DNA of 59,803 nt, taken from assembly GCF_016863395.1 (NCBI RefSeq), contig NZ_BOOU01000095.1:1-59803 (forward strand). The letters are read 5' to 3'. A model generated the notes under the pieces. That model had not been told where the DNA came from and made no database searches. It saw nothing but the letters and a program-made list of their open reading frames with translations. The position numbers and the translations under genes are program-made. Source of the DNA: Sphaerisporangium rufum (GTDB lineage Bacteria; Actinomycetota; Actinomycetes; Streptosporangiales; Streptosporangiaceae). Position 1 is the first letter of the stretch. The number at the start of each line of letters is the position of its first letter. Below, in pieces: positions 14,389 to 22,838 of this stretch.

Positions 14389-16050
14389 ATGGGAGCTCTC
14401 GTCGCCGTCACCGCCTTCGCCGGTGCGTTGTTCGCCGCCATCACCACCGGCATCCTCGCCGGACGACTCCGCGACCAACGGACCGGTTGGCTGATCTCCT
14501 GGACCGTCACGACGACGGCCCTGTGCCTCGCGCTCGGCGCGGTCGCGATCGGCCACCTCGTCGGATTCGGTCCGGCGACCTTCCGCGTCTACCAGATAGC
14601 CGGCGCTTTCCTGGCGCCGTTCTGGCTGGCCATCGGCATGATCTTCCTGCTGGCGCGCCGGACCGGGGCCAAGCTGGCCACCTGGCTCTTCGGCGGCGCG
14701 CTGACCGTGATCACCGTTGTGATCATGGTGCTGGACCCGGTGAGCCGGCCGGAGAAGTTCGGCAAGGAGATGCCGCTCGGCGACGTCCACTGGACGATCA
14801 TCCCGTCCTCGCTGCTGAACGCCGCACACGCGCTGACCTATCTGATCGTGATCGGCTGCCTCATCGTCGCGGTGCTGCGCTGGCGTTCCGGCGACGACTC
14901 CGACGCCGACAACATGCACGCCGGAGTGGTGCTGGCACCGACCGGCCTCGCCCTGGTCGGCACGGTCCGGTTCGCCATCCCCGGCGTGTTCGCCGCGCTG
15001 GTGCTCATCTTCATGATCGGTGCGGTCTGGTACGCGGTGGCCCGCCCGCTCGCGCCGTACGACGAGGAACGGGACGGCGGGGAGGACGACTGGGAAGAGG
15101 AACCACCGCCCCGGCGGCCCGCGCCCGAGCCCCGGACCGCCGTCCATACCGGCCCTTATCCGGCGGCGACCACGGCGGCGGCCTCGCCGCTGCCGCCGCC
15201 GCCGCGCCGGTCCGGGCTCGGTGACCTGGTGGCGGAGTACCGGGCGGGTGACCGCTCCGAGCCCGACCTCGCGGCGCGCGCGGGGACGCCCGGCGGGTAC
15301 GGCGACCCGCGGGGAATGGATCCCCGGACGGGCGCGGTCCTCGGCGATCCGGGTGATTTCGGTGGTCCGCACACCGGTGAGGGGTTCGGCGGGCCGGGTG
15401 ATCTCGGTGGCCCGCGTACCGGCGAGGGCTTCGGTGGCCGGGGTGATCTCGGCGGCCCGCACACCGGTGAGGGGTTCGGTGGCCCGCGCACCGGACAGTT
15501 CATGGGTCCGGACGCCGCGGCCGGTCACTCCGGGGTCCGCGGTCCGTTCGACCCGGTCGGCCGGCCCTACCAGAACGGCGCCCCCGCCGCCGACGACCCG
15601 TCGATGCCCGCGACCGGCGTCCTGTTCTCCGGTGCCGAGGCGATGCGCCACTTCGGCCCCGGCGCCGACCTGCCGGTGGCCGGCCGCCGCCGCGCCGACG
15701 CGGGCGGCTCGGTACGGCCGTCCCCGGCCATCTACGGGCTGCTCACCGTGTTCACCCTGATCGACGGGTCAGGCGAGGCGTTCGACCGGCTGGCCGAGGA
15801 GACCGTGGAGGCGGTGCGCGGCAGTGAGCCGGACACGCTGCTGTTCATCTGCCACTCGGTGAAGTCGGCGCCGCTGCAGCGCATCGTGTACGAGATCTAC
15901 CGCGACGAGGTCGCCTACACCGAGCACCAGCGGCAGGCCCATATGGAGCGCTTCGCCCGTGAACGGGTGGCCCATGTGCTGGCCGCCAACGTCATCGAGT
16001 TGGACGTCAACGCCGCCAAGGTGGTCCCGCTGCCCACCCGCATGATCTGA
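14389..16050 (+). CDS. Multi-pass membrane protein fused through a repeat linker to an ABM-like domain
   Basis: This 553-residue protein has three parts. Residues 1-220 carry about seven hydrophobic segments. Residues 220-440 form a Pro/Gly-rich acidic linker with three 15-residue repeats of the form GDLGGPHTGEGFGG. The last 110 residues look like a dimeric alpha+beta barrel of the antibiotic biosynthesis monooxygenase (YgiN) type: a YGLLTVFTLIDG strand, SEPDTLLF, and EIYRDEVAYTEHQ with the conserved His. ABM domains handle quinones or heme, so a membrane-tethered quinol or redox role is conceivable, but no activity is established. ATG 14389 was chosen because GGGAG lies four bases upstream. 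It is divergent from bldN. The family looks actinobacteria-specific. Confidence 0.65.
   Translation: MGALVAVTAFAGALFAAITTGILAGRLRDQRTGWLISWTVTTTALCLALGAVAIGHLVGFGPATFRVYQIAGAFLAPFWLAIGMIFLLARRTGAKLATWLFGGALTVITVVIMVLDPVSRPEKFGKEMPLGDVHWTIIPSSLLNAAHALTYLIVIGCLIVAVLRWRSGDDSDADNMHAGVVLAPTGLALVGTVRFAIPGVFAALVLIFMIGAVWYAVARPLAPYDEERDGGEDDWEEEPPPRRPAPEPRTAVHTGPYPAATTAAASPLPPPPRRSGLGDLVAEYRAGDRSEPDLAARAGTPGGYGDPRGMDPRTGAVLGDPGDFGGPHTGEGFGGPGDLGGPRTGEGFGGRGDLGGPHTGEGFGGPRTGQFMGPDAAAGHSGVRGPFDPVGRPYQNGAPAADDPSMPATGVLFSGAEAMRHFGPGADLPVAGRRRADAGGSVRPSPAIYGLLTVFTLIDGSGEAFDRLAEETVEAVRGSEPDTLLFICHSVKSAPLQRIVYEIYRDEVAYTEHQRQAHMERFARERVAHVLAANVIELDVNAAKVVPLPTRMI
15352..15486 (+). repeat. Three 45-bp in-frame tandem repeats
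   Basis: Units at 15352-15396, 15397-15441 and 15442-15486 each encode 15 residues of the form GD(F/L)GGP(H/R)TGEGFGG(P/R). They differ mostly at third codon positions, and a partial fourth unit follows. They form part of the linker of the membrane/ABM protein. Confidence 0.85.
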
Positions 16051-16054
16051 CGCG

Positions 16055-16705
16055 TCAGCCGCGCAGGTAGGCGAGCACCGCCCGGACGCGGCGGTGGTCG
16101 TCCTCGGCGGGGGGCAGGTCCAGCTTCAAGAAGATGCCGGCGATGTGCTTGGACACCGCGGCCTCGGTGACGACGAGCTCGCGGGCGATGGCCGCGTTGG
16201 ACCGGCCCTCGGCCATCAGGCCGAGCACCTCGCGTTCCCGGGGCGTCAGCCGGGCGAGCGGATCGCGGCGGCGGCGGATCAGTTGGCGGACCACCTCCGG
16301 ATCGACCACCGTGCCACCGGCCGCCACCCGGGCCACGGCCGAGGCGAAGTCGCGCACGTCGCCGATGCGGTCCTTGAGGAGGTATCCCACCTTCGCCCCG
16401 GAACCGTGGTCGAGCAACTCGGCCGCGTAGGTCTGCTCGACGTACTGGCTCACCACCAGCACCGCCAGACCCGGCCGGGCCCGGCGCAACGCGATCGCGG
16501 CGCGCAGTCCCTCGTCGGCGTACCCCGGCGGCATCCGGACATCGGTGATCACGATGTCCGCGCCGTGGTGGTCCACCGCGGCCAGCAGCCCCGGCGCGTC
16601 CCCCACCATGGCCACCACCTGGTGACCGAAGCGTTCCAGCAACCCCGCCATGCCTTCGCGCAGCAGCACGGCGTCCTCGGCGATGATCACTCGGAGCGGC
16701 GGCAC
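16055..16705 (-). CDS. NarL/FixJ-type response regulator
   Basis: This 216-residue regulator has a receiver domain (LRVIIAEDAVLLREG; phospho-acceptor Asp about 55 in VITDVRMPP; Lys in GYLLKDRI) and a C-terminal LuxR HTH (LTPREREVLGLMAEGRSNAA). GTG 16705 is preferred because GGGGGAG lies five bases upstream and gives the normal family length. An ATG at 16807 overlaps the kinase stop as ATGA and would add a 34-residue Pro-rich leader. It is cotranscribed with the histidine kinase and faces a divergent ABC transporter, the usual arrangement for envelope-stress or antibiotic-efflux control. Confidence 0.92.
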   Translation of the reverse strand: MPPLRVIIAEDAVLLREGMAGLLERFGHQVVAMVGDAPGLLAAVDHHGADIVITDVRMPPGYADEGLRAAIALRRARPGLAVLVVSQYVEQTYAAELLDHGSGAKVGYLLKDRIGDVRDFASAVARVAAGGTVVDPEVVRQLIRRRRDPLARLTPREREVLGLMAEGRSNAAIARELVVTEAAVSKHIAGIFLKLDLPPAEDDHRRVRAVLAYLRG

Positions 16706-16803
16706 GGGATCTCCCCCAGGCCCGCCCCGGACGGCCGGCCCCGCCGGGGGCGGCGCCGCAGGCGGCGTGGAGGGTGCCGGCCGTACCGGGCGGGAATCGC
16801 CGG

Positions 16804-18006
16804 TCATGCCCGAACATCGCACGGGATCTCCACCCGCACGGATGTCGGACCGCCCGGCGGGCTGGACAGGGTCATGACCCCTTCCACCACGGCGACGCGA
16901 TCGGCGAGCCCGGCCAGCCCGGAGCCGGACGCCGGATCGGCTCCGCCCCGCCCGTCGTCCCGAACCTCCAGCACCAGCGTCTCCGCCCGGTGATGACCGA
17001 GCACCGAGCACCGGGCCGCACCGCTGTGCTTGGCGACGTTGGCCAGGGACTCGCAGACGACGTAGTAGGCGGCGATCTCCACCGCCTCCGGCAGCCGCCC
17101 GGGCAGCGCGACGTCCACCGTGACCGGGACCGGAGACCGGTCGGCCGCCTCGGCCACCGCGGCGGGCAGCCCTCGGTCGGTGAGCACTTGCGGGTGCACC
17201 CCCCGGATGAGCTCGCGCAACTCGGCCAGCGCCATCTTCGCCTCCTCGTGCGCGGCGCGCACCTGCCCGGCGGCCGCCGACCGCGGCGGCAGGTCGAGCA
17301 GGGCCAGACCGAGATTCATCGTCAGCGAGACCAGCCGCTGCTGGGCGCCGTCGTGCAGGTCGCGCTCGATGCGACGCCGCTCCACCTCGAACGCGTCCAC
17401 CAGCCGGGCCCGGGACCTGATGATCTCGGCTTCCCGCGGGGCCAGGATGGCGCGCACGATCGTGGCCCGCGCGCCGGCCCACGCCGTCACCGGATAGGCG
17501 GCCAGCGGCAGCAGGACCAGCCCGGCGAACGCCAGGGGCAGGCCGGTGAGCGCGTCGGTGCCCGGCTGGAACGGGGCGGACATCAGCAGCAACGGCGTCC
17601 ACACCGCCGCGGACAGCACGCCGATGTCCATCCACCAGGTCGCGAAGAGCAGCCCGGCCAGGGCGGCCGTCCGCCAGGTCGCCGGCTCGCGCAGCCGGGG
17701 CGGCCACCCGGCGTGCGGCTGCCGGGCGCGCACCACCGCGGGACGGCGGGCCAGGTCGCGGTCGATCAGGCGAAGCCGCGCGTGCTCGAACATGCCCAGC
17801 GGCAGGGCGAGTACCGCCGCGCCGGCCAGCAGCGCCAGGTACGCCGCGGCGCCACCGACCTGGTGGGCCAGCAGGTACAACCCCAGAGCGGGCACGGCCA
17901 GCACGCCGCTGCCCAGCAGGTAGGCGAACGAGCGCCACGGCCACGACGAGCGCAGGAAGCGCCGCGGGCTCTGGGTGACGGCTTCCAGCGCGCTTCTGGC
18001 GGGCAC
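16804..18006 (-). CDS. Sensor histidine kinase (HisKA_3 type)
   Basis: This is a membrane kinase of about 400 residues. The N-terminal half has several hydrophobic segments with little extracellular sequence, so it may sense within the membrane, as BceS/LiaS-type kinases do. The dimerisation/phosphotransfer motif is ERRRIERDLHDGAQQRL with the phospho-accepting His. The ATPase domain ends with VRDDGRGGADPASGSGLAGL. The start is uncertain. GTG 18006 lacks a strong ribosome-binding site, and the frame is open to 18081. It precedes the response regulator and diverges from the ABC transporter genes, which it probably controls. Confidence 0.88.
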   Translation of the reverse strand: MPARSALEAVTQSPRRFLRSSWPWRSFAYLLGSGVLAVPALGLYLLAHQVGGAAAYLALLAGAAVLALPLGMFEHARLRLIDRDLARRPAVVRARQPHAGWPPRLREPATWRTAALAGLLFATWWMDIGVLSAAVWTPLLLMSAPFQPGTDALTGLPLAFAGLVLLPLAAYPVTAWAGARATIVRAILAPREAEIIRSRARLVDAFEVERRRIERDLHDGAQQRLVSLTMNLGLALLDLPPRSAAAGQVRAAHEEAKMALAELRELIRGVHPQVLTDRGLPAAVAEAADRSPVPVTVDVALPGRLPEAVEIAAYYVVCESLANVAKHSGAARCSVLGHHRAETLVLEVRDDGRGGADPASGSGLAGLADRVAVVEGVMTLSSPPGGPTSVRVEIPCDVRA

Positions 18007-18044
18007 GCACCCGACGTTAACCGGGCCGGGGTCGGCGGGCACTA

Positions 18045-18078
18045 GTGCCAGGTCTACCTTCGGTTCTCGCCCTGGCAC
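18045..18078. promoter_or_regulatory. Inverted repeat between kinase and ABC genes, candidate regulator binding site
   Basis: GTGCCAGG (18045-18052) and CCTGGCAC (18071-18078) are perfect inverted arms separated by 18 bp. The element lies in the divergent intergenic space 39 bases before the ABC start, where a response-regulator dimer would be expected to bind. Confidence 0.45.
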
Positions 18079-18116
18079 CAATGTGGCGACGGACCGGCTC
18101 CGGTTGGCTCGGCACC

Positions 18117-18896
18117 ATGGAAACCGAACCGAAAGCGCCCAGGGTGCCCGGCGAGCCCGGGGAGACCGTCCGGCTGACCTCGTTGCGCCGCACCTACGGC
18201 GACGGACCGCACGCGGTGGCGGCGCTCGCCGGGGTGACGGCCGGCTTCGCCGCCGGCACCTTCACCGCCGTCATGGGCCCGTCCGGCTCCGGCAAATCGA
18301 CCCTGCTGCACTGCGCGGCGGGGCTCGACCGCCCCACGGGGGGCACCGTCGCCATCGAGGGCACCGACCTCGGCGCTCTGGACGAGACCGCGCTGACGGT
18401 GTTCCGGCGCGAGCGGGTGGGGTTCGTCTTCCAGGAGTACAACCTGGTCTCCGCGCTGACCGCCGAGCAGAACGTCTCGCTGCCGCTGCGCCTGTCCGGC
18501 CGCGCCGCGGACCCGGACCGGGTGCGTTCGGCGCTCGCCGATGTCGGTCTGGCCGGTCGTGAGGGGCACCGGCCGGGCGGGCTCTCCGGCGGTGAGCGGC
18601 AACGGGTGGCCATCGCCCGCGCCCTGGTGACCGGGCCCGCGGTGGTCTTCGCCGACGAGCCGACCGGCGCGCTGGACACCAGGGCGTCCCATGGCGTGCT
18701 GCGGCTGCTGCGTGGTCTGGTCGACTCCGGTCAGACAGTGATCATGGTCACCCATGACCCGGTCGCCGCCGCCCACGCCGACCGGGTGCTGTTCCTCGCC
18801 GACGGGGCGGTGGCCGGCGACCTGGCCGGCCCGGTGGGCGCCGAGACCGTCGCCTGCCGACTCGCCGGGATGGCCGGGATGGAGGTGCCGGCATGA
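18117..18896 (+). CDS. ABC transporter ATP-binding protein (MacB/LolD type)
   Basis: This 259-residue ATPase has Walker A GPSGSGKST, Q-loop FQEYNLVSALTA, signature LSGGERQRVAIARAL, Walker B VVFADEPTGALD and the H-switch VTHDP. It powers the FtsX-type permease encoded next, which it overlaps by four bases (ATGA). The system belongs to the MacB/LolD group, exporters of peptides, lipids or antibiotics or mechanotransmitters. ATG 18117 gives the common family length; the frame is open from 18045 but the extra residues would cover the inverted repeat. Control by the divergent two-component system is likely. Confidence 0.92.
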   Translation: METEPKAPRVPGEPGETVRLTSLRRTYGDGPHAVAALAGVTAGFAAGTFTAVMGPSGSGKSTLLHCAAGLDRPTGGTVAIEGTDLGALDETALTVFRRERVGFVFQEYNLVSALTAEQNVSLPLRLSGRAADPDRVRSALADVGLAGREGHRPGGLSGGERQRVAIARALVTGPAVVFADEPTGALDTRASHGVLRLLRGLVDSGQTVIMVTHDPVAAAHADRVLFLADGAVAGDLAGPVGAETVACRLAGMAGMEVPA

Positions 18897-21385
18897 GCGG
18901 CGCGAGATCCGCCCCAGCGGGCGCCCAGTCGGGCGATACACGGCGCACCGCACCCGGGCGGCCCGGAGCGGCCCGGCGTCGGGTGGCGCCGTTGAGCCTC
19001 GCCTCGGTGCGCGACCATCGGAGCGCCTTCGCCGCCACGTTCGTCACGGTGGTGCTCGGGGTGGCCATCATGGCGATGACCTCCCTGACGTTCGCCTCGG
19101 CCGGCCCCAGGCTGCCCGACCGGCTCGCCGCGGTCACGGTCGCGGTCCAGGCGCCGGTGATCGAGAAGGTGGACGGTGACTTCTCACCCGCCCGGCCGTG
19201 GCCGCCCGGGACGGTCGCGGACCTCACGGCCCGCCTGGCCGCGATCCCCGGCGTCGCGCGGGCCGTCCCGGACCGGTCCTTCTACGCGCAACCGGTGATC
19301 AAAGGCCGGCCGGTTCCCGAGCAGCGGGGATATCCATGGCAGGTGGTCGGCCTGGCTCCGTACCGCCTGGTCGAGGGGGTTCCGCCGCGCGGCGACGGTC
19401 AGGTGGCGCTGGACCGCTCGCTGGGCGTGCCGCCGGGTGTCCGGCTGACCGTGCTGACCGCGCGCGGCCCGGCCGCCTACCTGGTCACCGGCACCGTCGA
19501 CGGGCCCGGCGTCTACCTGAGCGACGCGACGGCCGGGCGGCTGGCCGGTGGCGTCCGGTTCATCGGGCTGGTCACCGAGCCGGGCGCCGATGTCCGCTCG
19601 GTGGAGGCCGCCGCCCGGCGGACCACCGCCAGGGCGGGGCGGGTCCTCGCCGGTGACTCCCTCACCGCGCTGGAGGCCCTCGCCGACGCGCGCACGCGCT
19701 GGATCGGCACGCAGGTGCTGAGCGCCATGACCGCGCTCGCGGTCTTCGTCACCGGTTTCGTGGTCGCGACCACGTCGGCGTTCGGCGTGTCCCGGCGGCG
19801 GCGCGAATTCGCACTGCTGCGCACCATCGGGGCGACTCCGCGACAGGTACGGCGCCTGGTCTATGGCGAGGCGCTGGTGGTCGGCGGGGCGGCCGCGGCA
19901 CTGGGCGCGCTGCTCGGTGCGGTGGCGGCCCCCCTGCTCGGCGCCGCGCTGGTCGGCGCGGGGTTCGAGCCGCCGGGCCTTAGGGTGGCGGTCGGCCCGG
20001 CCCCGCTCGCCGCGACGTTCGGCGGGGGAGTGCTGGTCACGCTGGCCGGTGCCTGGTCGGCCGCCCGGCGGGCCGCCCGGGTGAGCCCGCTCGCGGCGCT
20101 GCGCGAGGCCGACGTCGACGACCGGCCGATACCGCGCATCCGCTGGATCACCGGCGTCCTGCTCTGCGCGGGTGGGCTCGCCGCCGCGGTCACCTCGGTG
20201 GCGGCGGCCGCGGACGGGCTGATCACCAACGTGCTGGTGAGCGCGATGGCCATGATCCTCGGTATCGCGGCGCTCGCGCCCGCGGTCGTGCCGGCCACGG
20301 TGCGCCTGGTCACCCGGCCGTTGCACCGGTCGCGTGGGGCCACCGGGGTCCTGGTCCGCGAGAGCGCGCTGGCCGCGGTCCGGCGCACCGCCTCGACTGC
20401 CGCTCCGGTCCTGGTGATGGTGGGCTGCGCCGTACTGATCACCGGAATGGTGCGGACCACCGCGGCCGCCTTCGCGGCGGTCCGGGCGACCGAGGCGGTG
20501 ACCGGGCCGGTCGTGGTCCCGGCCGGCGGCCCGGGCCTGACCGACGCGGCGGTCACCGCCGCCGGCGGGGCGGCGTTCCTGCCCACCGCCGTCTACCGGC
20601 CGGACGGGCGCGCCGTGATGGCGGCCGGGGTCACGCCGCGGATGCTGGAGTCGGCGCGGTCGAAACTGATCCCGCTCGCCGGCTCGCCGGATTCGCTCGG
20701 CGAGCGAGAGGCGATCGTCGCTCGCAAGATGGGGGCGGACCCGGAGTGGCGTCCGGGCACCATGCTGTCCTTCGCCTTCGAGGACGGCGTCACGGTGCGG
20801 GTGAAGGTGGTGGCCGTGGTCGACGACGCGCCGGTCGAGGTGATACTCCCCTACGACCTGGTGCGCGCACATGATCCGCCGGCCCTGGCCGAGGAGGCGC
20901 ACCTGCGTGGCGCTCCCGCGGCGGGCACGCTCGCCGCGCTGGGCGCCCGGGTGGTCGACGCGGGCACGCACGCGGCGGAGGCCGACGCCGAGGAGGACCG
21001 CCTGGTCTGGACGTTCACGGTGCTGCTGGTGATCGTCTCGGCGGGGTACGCGGCCATCGCCGTCGCCGGCACGCTGGGGATGGCGGCGGCCGGCCGGGTC
21101 CGGGACATCACCGTGCTGCGCCTGGCCGGAGCCACCACCGGGCAGGCCGTCCGCGCGCTGGCCGTGGAGACCGCGCTGGTGGTGGCCGTCGGGGCCGCGC
21201 TCGGCGTCATGGTCGCGGTTCCGGCGCTGGCCGGCATGCGGGCCGGGCTGGCCGGCGCCTTCGGGGTGCCGGTGCCGCTGGTGGTGCCGTGGCCGTTGAT
21301 CCTCGGCATCGTCGGCGGTTGCCTGCTGCTGGCGGTGGCCGCCGCGGTCACCGTCCCGCACCGCGCCCTGCGAAGACCGGCCTAA
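18893..21385 (+). CDS. FtsX-like ABC transporter permease
   Basis: This 830-residue membrane protein contains two FtsX permease modules. One membrane segment near residue 45 is followed by a large extracytoplasmic region and three membrane helices (about 280-400); further helices lie near 420-530, and the last three near 700-820. The motif LLRTIGATPRQVRRLVYGEA after the first helix of module 1 and VLRLAGATTGQAVRALAVET in module 2 are typical coupling segments to the ATPase. Its ATG overlaps the ATPase stop. The substrate is unknown; the adjacent two-component system suggests envelope defence or export. Confidence 0.9.
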   Translation: MSGARSAPAGAQSGDTRRTAPGRPGAARRRVAPLSLASVRDHRSAFAATFVTVVLGVAIMAMTSLTFASAGPRLPDRLAAVTVAVQAPVIEKVDGDFSPARPWPPGTVADLTARLAAIPGVARAVPDRSFYAQPVIKGRPVPEQRGYPWQVVGLAPYRLVEGVPPRGDGQVALDRSLGVPPGVRLTVLTARGPAAYLVTGTVDGPGVYLSDATAGRLAGGVRFIGLVTEPGADVRSVEAAARRTTARAGRVLAGDSLTALEALADARTRWIGTQVLSAMTALAVFVTGFVVATTSAFGVSRRRREFALLRTIGATPRQVRRLVYGEALVVGGAAAALGALLGAVAAPLLGAALVGAGFEPPGLRVAVGPAPLAATFGGGVLVTLAGAWSAARRAARVSPLAALREADVDDRPIPRIRWITGVLLCAGGLAAAVTSVAAAADGLITNVLVSAMAMILGIAALAPAVVPATVRLVTRPLHRSRGATGVLVRESALAAVRRTASTAAPVLVMVGCAVLITGMVRTTAAAFAAVRATEAVTGPVVVPAGGPGLTDAAVTAAGGAAFLPTAVYRPDGRAVMAAGVTPRMLESARSKLIPLAGSPDSLGEREAIVARKMGADPEWRPGTMLSFAFEDGVTVRVKVVAVVDDAPVEVILPYDLVRAHDPPALAEEAHLRGAPAAGTLAALGARVVDAGTHAAEADAEEDRLVWTFTVLLVIVSAGYAAIAVAGTLGMAAAGRVRDITVLRLAGATTGQAVRALAVETALVVAVGAALGVMVAVPALAGMRAGLAGAFGVPVPLVVPWPLILGIVGGCLLLAVAAAVTVPHRALRRPA

Positions 21386-21499
21386 CCGGCCCGCCGCGCC
21401 GGCCCGCGGACCCGGCTGCTCGGCCGGACCGGCTGCGCGGTGTCGATCGCGTGGTGCCGGGCCGTCCGGCGGGCGCCTGCCCGCCCTGATGGATACCGT

Positions 21500-21781
21500 C
21501 TACGCCTGGTCCGGGCGGCCGGTTCCGGTGCCCGCGGCGCTGAGGGCGGCGCGCAGCCGGGCCTCGTCGACGCGCCAGTAGTCGTGCTGGACACCGTCGA
21601 TCAGTGTGACGGGGATCATGTCCCAGTAGGCGCGCTGGTCCTCCGCGGAGGAGGTGATGTCCCGCTCTTCGAAGGTCACGCCGAGGTCGGCGGCCACCCG
21701 CCGGATGACCGCGCGGGCCTCGTCGCACAGGTGGCACCCGGGCTTGCCGAGCAGCGTGATCACATGTTCTGAGCCGGGCAT
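21500..21781 (-). CDS. Glutaredoxin-like thioredoxin-fold protein
   Basis: This 93-residue protein has the redox motif GKPGCHLCDEA (CxxC near residues 16-19) and the cis-Pro region DMIPVTLIDGV of the glutaredoxin/DUF836 family. It is likely a small cytoplasmic disulfide reductase. The start ATG 21781 is six bases after a -10-like TATGGT with no ribosome-binding site, suggesting a leaderless transcript. The open frame reaches 21931, but that extension is Pro-rich and non-homologous. It lies next to rex, as in other actinobacteria, divergently transcribed. Confidence 0.85.
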   Translation of the reverse strand: MPGSEHVITLLGKPGCHLCDEARAVIRRVAADLGVTFEERDITSSAEDQRAYWDMIPVTLIDGVQHDYWRVDEARLRAALSAAGTGTGRPDQA

Positions 21782-21787
21782 GCGCCA

Positions 21788-21793
21788 ACCATA
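21788..21793 (-). promoter_or_regulatory. Leaderless -10 box for the glutaredoxin-like gene
   Basis: TATGGT on the minus strand lies six bases before ATG 21781. Confidence 0.45.
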
Positions 21794-22031
21794 TCGGGGG
21801 CCCGCGGGCCGGATGGGCGGGCGGCGGGCTGGGGGACCGCTGGAGGTCCGGTGGCGATCGGCTGGTGGTGCGGGGCCAGGGGGGCGGGCGGACGTGACGT
21901 CGCCAAAGAGCGTGATCGGCGTGGGAATCACCCCGACGACCAGGGGTGGCGAGGATCACAGGGGCGGGGGCGGATCCGGGACCGGCACCCCTACCTGGGA
22001 AGGTTGGGACCCGAGAGAAGGCGCTCGCACT

Positions 22032-22049
22032 TTGTGCATGGCTTCACAA
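22032..22049. promoter_or_regulatory. Rex operator upstream of rex-hemACDB
   Basis: TTGTGCATGGCTTCACAA matches the known Rex operator TTGTGAAnnnnTTCACAA at 13 of 14 fixed positions; the only change is C for A at position 6. It overlaps the region where the -35 box of a promoter with -10 TAACCT (22056-22061) would lie. It implies autoregulation by Rex and release at a high NADH/NAD+ ratio. Confidence 0.85.
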
Positions 22050-22063
22050 AGGTACTAACCTGG

Positions 22064-22171
22064 ATGCCTGCGCCCTTCCCGACATCCGTCGCAACCGCGG
22101 CCGAGGCGCACCGGCCGCCCATCCCCTGGAGTTACGGCCAAAGTGACCCGCCGTCCGTCCCAAGCGCGTGA
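22064..22171 (+). CDS. Possible upstream ORF overlapping the rex start
   Basis: An ATG two bases after a TAACCT box opens 35 codons (MPAPFPTSVATAAEAHRPPI at its start) and ends at TGA 22169-22171, 29 bases inside rex in another frame. It may be chance, but it would make rex translation depend on this frame. Confidence 0.2.
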   Translation: MPAPFPTSVATAAEAHRPPIPWSYGQSDPPSVPSA

Positions 22172-22838
22172 ACGTGGCATACCCGACGCGACCGTCGCGC
22201 GGTTGCCGCTCTACCTTCGCGCCCTCAACGGACTGGCCGAGCGGGGGATCGCCACCGTGAGCTCGGAGGACCTGGCGGTGGCCGCCGGGGTGAACTCCGC
22301 CAAGCTCCGCAAGGACCTGTCGCACCTGGGTTCCTACGGCACCCGCGGGGTCGGCTACGACGTGCAGTACCTGATCTACCAGATCTCCCGGGAACTGGGG
22401 CTGACCCAGGACTGGGCGGTCGCGATCGTCGGCCTGGGCAACCTCGGGCGGGCGCTCGCCAACTACGGCGGGTTCGTCTCGCGGGGGTTCCGGGTGGCGG
22501 CGCTGTTCGACGCCGACGCCTCCGTGGTCGGCGAGCACCTGGTCGGGATGGCGGTGGACCACATCGACGATCTTGAGGCCGTGATCGGCGGTCGCGGGGT
22601 CTCCATCGTGGTGATCGCCACCCCCGCCTCGGCCGCCCAGCAGGTGGCCGATCGGGTCATCGCCGCCGGGATCACGAGTATCTTGAACTTCGCCCCCGTC
22701 GTGCTGACCGTGCCTGACGGAGTCGATGTTCGCAAGGTCGATCTGTCGACCGAACTCCAGATCCTGGCGTTCCATGAGCAACGCAAAGCGGATCGTGAGA
22801 CAGGGAGCCCGATGATGGCCGAGGCGATGGACGCATGA
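22143..22838 (+). CDS. rex: Redox-sensing transcriptional repressor Rex
   Basis: This 231-residue repressor senses the NADH/NAD+ ratio; NADH binding releases it from DNA. The N-terminal winged helix includes SSEDLAVAAGVNSAKLRKDL and SHLGSYGTRGVGYDV. The Rossmann domain has AIVGLGNLGRALA, then ALFDADASVVGE. In Streptomyces, Rex controls cytochrome bd, nuo and its own rex-hem operon. Two operators occur in this window, one upstream of this gene and one upstream of the nuo block. The start is GTG 22143. It overlaps hemA by four bases (ATGA), so repressor and heme synthesis are coupled. Confidence 0.96.
   Translation: MTRRPSQARERGIPDATVARLPLYLRALNGLAERGIATVSSEDLAVAAGVNSAKLRKDLSHLGSYGTRGVGYDVQYLIYQISRELGLTQDWAVAIVGLGNLGRALANYGGFVSRGFRVAALFDADASVVGEHLVGMAVDHIDDLEAVIGGRGVSIVVIATPASAAQQVADRVIAAGITSILNFAPVVLTVPDGVDVRKVDLSTELQILAFHEQRKADRETGSPMMAEAMDA

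Larger units (their letters stand above)
21782..22142 (+). promoter_or_regulatory. Divergent glutaredoxin/rex intergenic region
   Basis: This 361-bp gap carries the leaderless -10 of the glutaredoxin gene on the minus strand (21788-21793), the Rex operator (22032-22049), a possible rex -10 (TAACCT, 22056-22061) and a short upstream ORF (22064-22171). The middle 200 bases show no clear gene. Confidence 0.5.

Noticed and set aside
15352-15486. Tandem repeats as a possible CRISPR array
   Set aside because: They are in frame, contiguous without spacers and encode a linker.
16705-16807. Start of the response regulator at ATG 16807
   Set aside because: It would add a Pro-rich 34-residue leader; GTG 16705 has a strong ribosome-binding site and gives family length. 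The ATGA overlap keeps it possible.
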